Of a stretch of 64,000 nucleotides of DNA, positions 37,901 through 49,900 are shown piece by piece (position 1 is the stretch's first letter; each line of letters starts with the position of its first letter). The notes under the pieces are model-generated. The model had not been told where the DNA came from and ran no database searches. It worked only from the letters and a program-made list of their open reading frames with translations. Origin of the DNA: Branchiostoma floridae (lineage: Eukaryota; Chordata; Leptocardii; Amphioxiformes; Branchiostomatidae); contig NC_049983.1 in assembly GCF_000003815.2 (NCBI RefSeq), positions 17,578,746-17,642,745 of the forward strand, in the 5' to 3' direction. The translations under genes were made by a program, and so were the position numbers.

Positions 37901-40900
37901 TTGACCAGTGTTTTCTATATCTATATTTCCTTCACCATATAGCACATCATCTGTCGTGAAGGAAATTTAAGAGTTTGACATTACTCTATCTACCTTCTAC
38001 AATACAAATACATGTTTGGATGAGATGAATATCAAAATTTTTAACTATTATTTGCTTTTAGATAGTAGGCCAAGCCTATTATGATGAAGAAAATCCAACT
38101 CTTTCACTGTCTTTTTCCATAGGTAAAAGGCGAGACATGGTGTAGAGTAAAGAAAATCAAATCTTTCTCTTCTACATTTTTCCTCAAGGCCAAAGCATCT
38201 ATGATAAAGTGCATCAAACTCTTTCACTTTTTTTGCCATAGGTAATAAGCAAGACATGTTGGGTAAAGAAAATCAAAAACCCTCTCTTGACTCTTCTACA
38301 TTTTTCCTCAAGGCCAAGTCATCCATGATATAGAAAATCACTTTCTTTTGCCAGGTAATACACCAGACATGCAGGGTAAAGAAAATCAAACTTTCTATTC
38401 TACCTTTTTCCACCAGGCCAAGCCATATATGGTAAAGAAAACCTGGCTGTTCTACTGTTTGGGATGGTGACAAAGTTCTGCAGCGGAAACGCTCCCCACT
38501 TCCCCATGAAGAAAGTGTTGCTGCTACTGTGGAAAGTTGTCTTGGTGAGAGAAAGTCTTAAGTTGTTGTAGGAGCTCTATAAGATGTCCTGACTTTTGAC
38601 AATATAGTTTGTATGTGAGATTTAATTAGATGCCGTGTATATGTATATTTAGATATATGATAATTTGCAATATTGGCATTTTCAACAGCATGAAGTAAAT
38701 CAAACAAGTCATATGTCTTGAACCAAGAATTGTATTAACTTTCATAACAATGTAATCTAGGTGTTCCCGTGAGCAATAATCTGGAAACCGCCGCAAAAGC
38801 CTGTTATAGAGTAGCACCAAAATTACAGCATTGCTTGGAAAATAGTTTTTGTGATATGCCAAAATGTTACAATTTTCTGAAGTAGACTGCACGGTGCCAT
38901 TATTAAGGTTTTGCACATGTTTTTCCAAATTCAAAGTGACACATTCTGAGCATTATTTCTGAAATAAAAGTCTTGTGTGATAGTTTCAAAATGGCACAAA
39001 TTCTTAAAATGGATGTATAAAACATATTTCTTGTCAAGCACATTCGCTTGACTCTTTCATGTAGCAGTGCAAAGTGTTCAGTACACTTATGATATGGTAC
39101 TTTTTCAAATAATGTGGTACTTTGCAGATGTAATATGGTACTTTTGCAAATAATGTGGTACTTTGCAGATGTAATATGGTACTTTTGCAGATATGATGTG
39201 ATACTTTGCAGTTATAATGTGGTACCTTTGCAGATACATTGTATAAATGTACTTTTGCAGATATAATACAGTACTATTCTAGATAAAAGGTGATACTATT
39301 TTAACAAGAGTTCGTAGACCTCAGGCCTGCATGAAATGTATTGGGTGTCTGTAGACCTATTGTTTATCTTTTTTTTCTTTTCGTCCGTGGTTGCGTTGTT
39401 GGAAAAGTGAGATTTTTACCATGTTGGTTGTGCACCATGCAAAAGTTTAAAATTCCATTTTCGGAATGTGTAAGTTTGGGCATGGATGAACATAACTTAT
39501 TTTGGATTTCTTAAGCATGTAACCAACCACAGCACCTTGAAGTTGTTGAGACGACCTTTCCTACCTTTTTTTGTCTCAGAAGGCCCATGTAGTTATTCTG
39601 TCACATATGATATATTCAGTACTGATATCTTCCTATTTCAATGTACTGACCTAATGGAGCTGCTAAATCTCCTTAGTGTGGCAATGATATTCATTAAAGA
39701 TTTATTTCTGGGGTGTTATATCACTTGACACTGGAAGGTTATTTGCATAATTTGACCAATTATATTTTTACAGTAGTTCCATGGACAATATGAATAGTGG
39801 TAGCCCCCATCCAGCAACAACAGTTAGTCCCCAGGGTGGTATGATATTTTTATTCAACCCATCCAACTAAAACCTAAATTTCTTGAAGTACCTAAGCCAA
39901 ATTTAACAGCAGAACTTGCTATTCAAAATGTCCTTGTCAATCCCATTCATAAATGGCAAGCTGCTGGCAACTGTAAAAAGTTCAGAAAGCTGTTGTAGTC
40001 AGAGTGAACCCCCAGCAAACATTCCCCCAAATCAATGAGCAGTTGCTTAGAGGGGGAAAACAATTTCATCATATTTTTGCAGTGACAAAATGCAACAAAC
40101 GATAACAAATTTAAAACAGAACAAAGCCTCTACCACTTAACCCTGCCCGTACTATAGATTAAGCAGGCCCAAAAATCAAGTGAATATGACTAGCCCCAAA
40201 CTACAAATTACCTGCATACAATAGGGAAATGGCATCCCCAAAGAAACAACTGTTACAAGAAACACAGGAAAAATCATACACATACCTTTCTCTTACACTC
40301 AAGCTCTATACGTTTCTCCTTCACTTTAGAAAGTTGTGTCTTCTGCTGATTGCCAAACAGGGTAAAAGAACTTGTACCAGAACTTTAAACTCAGTACTAC
40401 ACAGCTCTCAAAACACCACAAAGACTAACAAGCAAACTCAAATTGGTTAGGTACAATTTGTAGTACATCATCTGGTATTAGACACTGTTGATACAAAGTA
40501 ACCTGATACATTAGAGGTGGCCCAGGCCAGATGATGGTTCTACACCCAACCGTAATCTGTTTTAACAACCAAGCAGATATTGGGAGGATGCCCCAACCAC
40601 ACCAAAACAGGGTCAACCTATACAGTATCAAGTTCAAGCACTAGGAGGCCCAAAATCAAACCTCACCACCAGGACACCACCAACAACTCACGTACCAAAT
40701 AGCAACACAATGGCACCTTGCGTTCCGGAGATACAGCGCACGCCCCGTGCCTGCACAAAAGGTAACCTAAAATGTCAAGTTCAAGCACCAAGGGCGCCAA
40801 AATCAAAATTGAGAATTATTCAGCCACCGCCAACACATGTGCCAAATATCATCGCGCCCGCACCAACCGTTCAGAAGATATAACTCCGGAAATACCCCTC

Positions 40901-43900
40901 CCGGACACAAAATTCGACCTGCCGCGTCAAGTTCAAACGCGACAAGGCCCAAAGTCAATCCTAGGCAACAGGCAACAACTTCCCACCCATGCACCAAAAA
41001 TCGTCGCAATGGTGCGTATCGTTCCAGACACACAGCGCCAAAAGTGCCCCAAAAATGCCACCTACAATGTCAAGTTCAAGCGCCAGGAGGCCCAAAATCA
41101 AACCTGAGTGTCAGGCCACCACCCCCAACCCACGTACCAAAAATCGTCGTGCTCGCACCATCCGTTCTCGAGATACAGCGCCCTAAATCCCCAGCTTTCA
41201 AATTTTCCCACGCCCGTGAAAACCATACCTGCATACATGCAGGTAAATATAGTGTGGTACTTTTATAGATATAATGTGGTACTTTTCTAGATGTATGAAA
41301 AATGGTCTTTTCTAGATGTTGTGTGGTTCTATTTCTAGATATAAGGTGCTTTTCTAAATACACTGTGGTACGTTTCTAGATTTTGGTTTTCTGAAATCTC
41401 TACATTCCTTCCCAACCAGACTTCTCTGGGAGGTTTTCGCGAGCTGCAGGACTGGAAGAACAAGGCGCGAGAAGTGGCGGGGCTTCCGCACGTGCCGGAC
41501 GACAGTCTGAACGTCATCAAGAACATGCGCGCCGCATCCCCGCCCACCTCCGCCACCGAGATAGTGGAGCAGGCCAGGAGACCCAGGATGTCACAGAGAA
41601 AAGTATGATCTGTTTTTGTTTTGAAATTTTTTGTTTGTTTGTTTGTTTTAACCTTCATTTATTCATGAGAAGCCGCTTTTCATTGAGGTCATGAGGGAGG
41701 TAAGGCTTAGGTAAAATTTATTTAAGATCGTGGAGCAGGCAACGAGACCCAGGATGGCACAGAGAAAAGTACACTTCGTTTTGTTATGAAAGTTTTGTTT
41801 GTTTGTTTGTTTGTTTGTTTGAACCATTATTTATTCATGAGAAGCTCAAATTGGCCTGCAGGCCACTTTTCATTGAGGTCATGACGGAGATAAGGGTCAG
41901 ATAAAATTCATTTAAGATTGTGGAACAGGCAGGGAGACCCAGGATGTCACAGAGAAAAGTATGCTTAGGTTTTGTTATGAAATGTTTGTTTGTTTGTTTG
42001 TTTATTTGTTTGAACCTTCATTTGTTCATTAGAAGCCGCTTTTCATTGAGGTCATAAGAGAGGTAAGGCTAATAGATAAAATTGATTTAGATTGTGGAAA
42101 GGCAGGGAGACCCAGGATGTCACAGAGAAAAGTATGATCTGTTTTTGTTATGATGTTCTTTGTTTGTTTGTTTGTTTGTTTGAACCACTATTTATTCACA
42201 AGAAGCTCAAATTAGCATGCAGGCCGAGTTCCGTAGTTACACAATGGAAACACAAATTTGCAAGAACATGATTTTATGTTGAAGAGGGCTCTGCAAAATG
42301 AGACCAACAAAGGTATTTGATCACTTACAGTTAATTACATTGTCATTGTCTTTTTTTCTTCTCTAAAAATGTCTTCTTTTTCACCTGTATGACTTTTTGT
42401 TTGCCCTTTGGTGAGACTCTCTTGTGTTATGCTGTCTTGTATCAGAGTAGATATCCTTAACACATACATTAGACACAGTTACACATGCGAGAGTGGAAGA
42501 TAATAACGGATGTAACAATGAAAATCTAACAGGATTTCCCCGGATTAAAGGATTCTAATGGTTCAGTAGATTGGGGATTACTTAACTAAGATGTATAACT
42601 TAATAATGTCAGGAGTGGTGCCGTCATTGTAGTCAATTCTGGATTGTGGAAAACTTTGACTTTATTGCTGAATGCTGATTACTTATGATTCTGATTCAAT
42701 TTAACGTCTTAGAGCCAGAATTATGGAGCTGGTGTTAATTTGTTCATTCAACTTATTTGTTAAGACCTGGTATCAGGGGTTCATCCCATTAGTATGATCT
42801 ACTTCTGTGAAAAATACTCTGATATTTGTTTTCAAAATATACTTGAGTCAGTTGAAGTCAGATATTGAATATGAATCAAAGCATCCTAACTTTGAAATTC
42901 AGTTCCTAAAGTCACAAAATGTTTTTATTTCATTGCAAAATTCGTAAGGTTCTGATTCCATCTAATTCTGAGCCGGCTATAGCCAGAACTATGGGTTTGT
43001 GTCAATTTGCTTCTTGTAACTGCTGTTAGCGCTTGTTAATGAGGGTTTATCTCATTATGATCCACTTGAACGACACTTACTTCAGCTACGTAAGTGTCAA
43101 GACTAGTATATAATGATGCAGAATCTATCATAGGTACAAGAGTGGATTCAATTATTTATAATTGCACTTGAGATTACATTGTAGTGCAAGCAGGAAGCGA
43201 AAACTTGCTCTTTGCAACGTGTCTTTGAATACAAAGTTTTAGCTTACCTCTTAGCAACTGAGAATTTTTTAATGATTGTCATTAACACTAATGATGTATA
43301 GATAGACTGAAGTGCATTTCTATCTGTCAGTAAGATCTCTTATGGACATGTCATCCTAGAGAAGTTGACTTCTATGCTGATTTGGGCTTGTTGCTTTCAG
43401 CCGTACAGGAAATACAGTTTCCTGATGAGAATTGGAGATGTCACCAAGATCTGCCCATTTTTGTGATCGTCAAATCCTGTAAAACTAAAGAGCACAGACA
43501 GGTGGCAGGGCGTTTGGTCGCGTTAGCGTTAATTACCGACGACTTAACAGTCTTCTACAAATTTTTACGCCTCCTGTAATTGCTGGTTGACAGGATAGTG
43601 AAGAGACTTTAACTAGAAGAACCGTTCACACCATTGTGTAGGATACTAGCAGTGAATGGTAATTTGCCCAATGAAGGACTTAAGTTTTTCTGTGAACCTT
43701 TTGTACATACAAGTACAGTTTTTTCTTTGTTTGGGAAAGCACAAGTTGGATGAAAGTTACAAGTTTAGATTTACTGTTGACAGAACGTAGCTTTGTATAC
43801 AAAAGTTTTCACTCTGGAATATTCATAACTGAAACTCCTTTAATTGATCATTCACGGTTGTGCTATATTCTGATTCCTTTATCTGCTAATAGGTTATCTT

Positions 43901-46900
43901 ATTATCAACATCAAGATGCAAATGCACTTGGAACTGGTCCAGAAAGAAATAGAATTCAATTTTATGATGGCTTCAAGCATCTCCATGCTGTTTTCTTACA
44001 TTCTGTGGATGTGTATTCTGATGTTGTCAAGATTGTCCAACCCATAACCTTCAGCACACCAATTCTTTATTCGGGTTAGGTAGCAGGGACAAGGTTACAT
44101 AATAGAAGTTGCCACATTTTGTTACATTAAAAACAATCATACATTTGTTGTGCAATAAATCAAATTATTGTGATAGACAGAAGAACACCACAGAAGCCTC
44201 AACACAAACTGTTAAATTATGGAGGAGAAACTTCCTCATACGAGCGTAACTTACAGTGAAAAAAGATCCAGTATGTCATCTGCATAGATTGCGATGCAGG
44301 ATTACTATTTGATCACGCAATCCCCATGTTTAATTTTCTGTATGCAAATGTGAGCAAAGAGATCAGAGGTCTTAATGCGCTTCCCGCCGTGACATGACAA
44401 ATGTACCCTGTCATCTGCACGTTCCTCGTGTTTCCCCAATCCCTCCAAACTTCAGAACTAGGATTTTCATTATCTTCGGATTACGCGGGTCTTACCCTGA
44501 TCGTATGATTAATTGCCGACTTCTCCCACCGGAATTGTCGGTATGGCTTTGCCATGACTTTTTTCCCCCCTTTATTTTTCCATTTCAGGAATTAATACTA
44601 AGGCAAACTAGTATGGAAGATTCCATGCAGGGAAGGAGGGGGAGGATGATGGGAAGGATGGGGATGTTGGAAATGGAATTGTTGGTACGGATTTGTCGTG
44701 ACTTTTTTCCCCCTTTTTTTTCATTTCAGGAATTAATACTAAGGCAGACTAGTATGGAAGATTCCATGCAGGGGCAGGATGGGGAGGATGATGGGAAGGA
44801 TGGGGATGACGATGATTTAGACGATTACAACGAGGGGATGCCAGGAGCCATGCGACCTTCGACCCCTCCGCCACCACTAGTGCATGTACCAAAGGGGCTG
44901 CCCTGGACCCCAAAAGTCAGGTCAGTTTGGGTTTTGTGATGGTGAGTGAGTCAATGAGAGTATAAGTGAGTGAGAGTGAGTGGGTGGGTGAGTGAGAGAG
45001 AGGGAAGGAAGGAGTGAGAAGAGAGGATGTGAGTGTTGAGTGAGTGAGTGAGTGAGTGAGTGAGTGAGTGAGTGAGTGAGTGAGGGTGCGTGAGTAACAG
45101 TGAGTGAATGAGTGAGTTAGTATGAGTTTGAGTGAGTGAGTAAGTGAAAATGAGTTGGTTAGGATATTAGTGAGTCAGATAAAGGAGGAAAGAGAAGTAA
45201 TATGATAATAATGATTATCTTTATTGCATGTTCATGCCTGAAGGCCAAACACACAATTGACTACATGTGGTCTGTTGAATGAAAAGAACATTCTACATGA
45301 CATTGTATGACAATGTATCTTGTCAATGGTTTGGTAACAATAGCTACATGTACATGTACATACAAGTTCCCATTTTGTAAGTTTTGAACCCACTATAAAA
45401 TGCATTCTGAACATTGAAGAGATTCATTTGAAACGTGTTAACAGCTAATAGAATCTAACAGTTACTTCTTTTTAAAGGTATACATACTTACCTCCAAATT
45501 TTTATGGCTATCAGTCCATCTTGTTCATGGCTTAATCTAGTCTTGTACATGGAGGTACACGTGTGTACCTTTAAAAAGAAGTCACTGTTAGAGGAAAATT
45601 CTATTAACCAAGTATTCTTAAGTTTTAAAGTGAACATCACGTAACACTGTTACTATGTAAGTGGATTAACGAAATCCATTTTGCATGAAAAGCTTCACAG
45701 CAACATCCCACTCCTTGACAGGATTATGAATGTGTCTAAGTTATAATGAAAAACTAATTGACATAAATGTCGCGATTAGTATAGAGTAAGTGCAAATTTG
45801 GTAAACAAATGTAAAGAAATAGACTAAGCAGTGTTTGGCATACATTTGTTTTTGTTCATAAGGGTCCCAAGTTGCTCGTTTAAGATATCTAAGGATTGTG
45901 TCAACATCAATGAGATTAAAGTAGCTTACATTTACTTAAAGCATACATGAACTAACTGACAATGAATGGAAAAATATGTGTTTGTTTTTTCCTGTTTCAG
46001 ACAAAAAGATTTGGAATGCTTCCTGGACCACACTAGAAACAAATTTGTAGGATTTTCAGTTGGAATGTAAGTATGAGTCAAACTGTTTTACCACAGAGCT
46101 TTTTCCTTGGTTTTACCATTTTCTTCCTCTAAACTTTTCTTTGTGATTCAATTTGGAGTATGCTAATCAAATCTATTCTAACAATATACAATTATAGTAG
46201 ATGGAAGGAAGATATATTTATAATATAATGTATGCTTGATGGCTAACTGCATGTACAGTACAAGTTTCTTTCGGTCTTGTAGTGAATACAGTAACTGTAA
46301 ATGCATTTAGATTTGGTGGGATTTGATTTCGTGGTAGCGGGAAAGGGACTTTTTTGCGGTGGTTTTAAGTTCGCGGTAGCACCATGCACTGTAGACTCTT
46401 ACTGCCATGGAAAAAAAAAACATTAAAGTTTTAACCACCGCGAAAGTTTCTGCATTTACAGTACTCTAACTAATGAAATGTATTTCATTTTCTGCTGCAT
46501 TTACTGAGCAATTTTACTTCTTTTGAAATGGTGTTTTCTTTTTCATTATCCACAGAGATTCTGACACGTTAATAGGACTTCCACAACCTATACACGAAGG
46601 AGTAAAAGTTTTGAAAAAGGTACTGCAGATTTGTCTTTCTTTTGAGCTCTAGTAATAGTATGTTTGTATGATATTAGCATATTTTAAGATTGATGCAAGT
46701 ATCTTATTATTGCTTCCAAATTACATGCTCTAATCTACTTTAAAGTAAGCCTTCAAAGAATACTTTAAGTCGACGGATTAGGTTGTGCTTGTAATGTTAT
46801 TTACCCAGTAATTGTTTTTATTTTCAGCATGTATATGTGTCACTAGCTGAAGTACAAATTAGAAGAGAAGAAGAAATTGCAAAGAATCCCATGACAAAGG

Positions 46901-49900
46901 TAAAAACCCTTTTATTTTCTCAACATAGTATTTCAAACACATTTTTTGTTCTATTCTGACATTCCTATTTTCAGCAAGCCTGGCTTTCTAAAGGAAAATT
47001 ACATACATTATGGAAAATTGTCTTCTACTATCAAACTTACCGGTATCTATTATTCTATTTCTCATTTCTGCATCATTGTGTATTGAAGATTCCACACTGA
47101 AAAAGGAAACAAGGTTCAAATAACTAGAGGCAGTGTGGGACTGGTCAATACTAATAGATATGCTTTGCTTTCTTTTGACTTGATTGTTACATAATTGCCA
47201 TGAACTGGGTAATGACAGAAATAAAAACTGTTGACAACTTTGAAAAAAAAAAAACTAATTGTGATGATCATGTTTTTTCAGCAAAGTTCAGCTTAAGATT
47301 ATGCAGTGAGAGTACTTGCCAAAAGTCTTATTGTAGCCTGAAATCCATCCTATTCTGGGTTAAGTCAGCTTCTCTGATCGCCACCATGCAGAATAGTTAA
47401 CAGACAATTGTTTGACATTTGAATAGTCTCCTGAAGTGTAGGTGAGAGCTGAGATAAGCTCCAAGTCACAGGATCTCCTGTAATGGCATGGTAACAGAAT
47501 CACACAAGCTATTGAATCCTTTTACACTACTTCTGAAAAATTTCACTATACCAAAACTAATCCATAACCTTTGGCCCAAACGTTTGAATGGGTACTGGTT
47601 TCAGACTATTTTGCTGGGTAGCGATCAGACAAGAACACTGGAGCTAGACTAAGATGGCTTCAATGTTGCTAGTGTTGCTGTTCCATGGCACCTTCAGTTT
47701 GAGTTGGTGATGGTCACCCAGGTAGACTTTTACTTTTTTTTCTGACGTGTGTGCTTCTGTCCCCTGGGTCTGAAGTTCGACCTTGTTGCTCAGGGTGAAG
47801 GTGAGATCGTGATGACCCCCCGGGAGGTGCTGTACCAGGGGATGCTGCCCAGTCTGCCGCAGTACATGGTGAGGTCTTAGTATATCCTGTATTTGTTTGA
47901 CAGAAACTATACAGAAACCTGTTTAGTGACACTGTTTACAACTAGTTTATACTCAACAATAAATACAATTAGGGGTGGGTACCGGTACAGACATTTTCAG
48001 GATTAGGTATAGTCCAGGTCTAAAGGATCAGGTCAAGGTCCAAACCTGAACCGGGACCTGATTATCTGTGAAAACTTGTGAATGTTCAATACTCAAAACA
48101 ATGGTACCTTTCACTTCAAAGGAATCTGTTTGATAGAGTTATCCAAATGGCGTTTTAAAATCCTGTCTTCATGTAAATAACTCTGTTAACTCAGACTGTA
48201 CTGATACTAACCTGTAACGAAGCAATGGTGGAGTATATCAATATGTGACAAAATATAATTCATGCTGTGTTGCTGGCTGTTGAGACATGCTAAGTATCTT
48301 CCCCCTCCCCCAGATTGCCCTGTTGAAGATCCTCCTGGCAGCTGCCCCCACCTCCAAAGCCAAGACAGACTCCATCAACATCCTGGCTGATGTGCTGCCT
48401 GAGGAGATGCCGTAAGTACTTGTACACTAGAAGGAAAGAACCGTTAAAACTATGAGTTCTACTTCTCACCGCTATATGTAGCCGATGTAGGTGGCGCTTT
48501 TGCGGTGAGAAAACCGTTTTTCTCACCGTTAAAACTATGCTATGATATTACAACATGATGCAAAACTTGAGCAACAACAACATGCTGCTCTGAAACATCT
48601 TGGCCACACAACACAGTAACACAGATGTTACAAATTGGGAAGGAAGTTCTGTCTCCACCATTCTTCACACAAATTCATGCCCTTGGTCCACCTGACAGGT
48701 GTGGTTTATCATGCTGTTTAATAAATCAATCAAGGTGACCAATGACATCACTTCTTGTTAAAAGCAATCATTTTAACATGCCTTCAAAACTGTAACGTTA
48801 GTTCACCTTTATCCGTGGAGTGGCTTCTATCTGTTGTATTTAGAAACGTGTCTAACTCTCGTAACTTTACGTTCAGTGATTTAATGTCATCAGTATTGAT
48901 TCTGAAGAAAGCGACGGTGGTCATTGAAAATTTGATCCATGTATACCTTGGTGTTGGAAGAAAGTTCAGCATTGTTCTATCAATTTTTTACCTCCCCCCT
49001 GACAGGATCACAGTGTTACAGTCCATGAAGCTGGGGATCGATGTGAACAGGCACAAGGAGATCATCGTGAAGGCCATCTCAGCTGTCCTGCTGCTGCTGC
49101 TCAAGCACTTCAAACTCAACCATGTCTACCAGGTGAGGAAAAAAACATTACATTAACCCTAAAAGTGTCAGGCTGGCCCAAACATACTCTCTAAGCAGAG
49201 GTTGGGTCAGGCAAATAGTAGTAACTAAAAACAACACTGGTGTAGCAATGTGTATCTGCTTGGTGCTGAGTGCATCTACATTAACCCTAAAAGTGTTAGG
49301 CTGGCCCAGGCAGAGGTTGGGTCAGGGGAATAGTAGTAACTATAAAACACTACATTAACCCAGAAACTGTCAGGCTGACCAGAACATAAGGTTAGACATC
49401 CAGGTGAACAATATTCAAATACAATTCAGTCTCTACCATTAGGTGAAAAATGGAGTTTTACTTCTGGACATTTTGAGTGACATCCATTACTCTTCTTCAG
49501 CGTCACTAGAGTTGCAGGGATATTGCCCTATCTGGTATTGGTGATGAAGCAGAAGAAAATTCAAAATTTCTTAGCTCACTTAATTTTGGTCTGAATCTTT
49601 GCCTACAATCATTCACAACTCACAACTTGACACAACTATGCACAAAAGCAAGAAGACAACCATGAAATTGTGAAAAGCAGAGTAAAAGAGGTGACAGCAA
49701 AGAGAATTGAAAGAGACATCTTTTTCCCAGATCTAAAATAGTGGCACTATTGATTGTAAGGTCCCAAGTGTAAAAATGCACACTACATTCTAATACCTTC
49801 CCCCTGAAGCAAAAGTACAAAAGTACGTTTATTTGGGTTATATTTTCACCTGTAAGCCATGCAGCCTAGAGACAGGATGATCACACCTTCAAGACATGGA

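Larger units (their letters stand above)
34511..38416 (+). other. STRIP intron 7
   Basis: This 3.9-kb intron carries a candidate enhancer (36480-37015), a TA-flanked foldback element (37030) and the exon 8 acceptor array (38061-38416). Confidence 0.85.

Noticed and set aside
38061-38416. CRISPR-like array of regular repeats
   Set aside because: Repeat and spacer are both diverged copies of the exon 8 acceptor region in a eukaryotic intron; it is a tandem repeat, not CRISPR.
40772-41268. Overlapping open frames rich in His, Arg and Pro
   Set aside because: They are translations of the 147-bp satellite; the same words recur with each unit in different frames.
44394-44588. Extension of STRIP exon 10 further upstream to an ATG at 44394
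   Set aside because: The frame is open, but a strong pyrimidine tract and acceptor at 44588 and at 44729 bound the exon, and the upstream residues have no counterpart in STRIP proteins.
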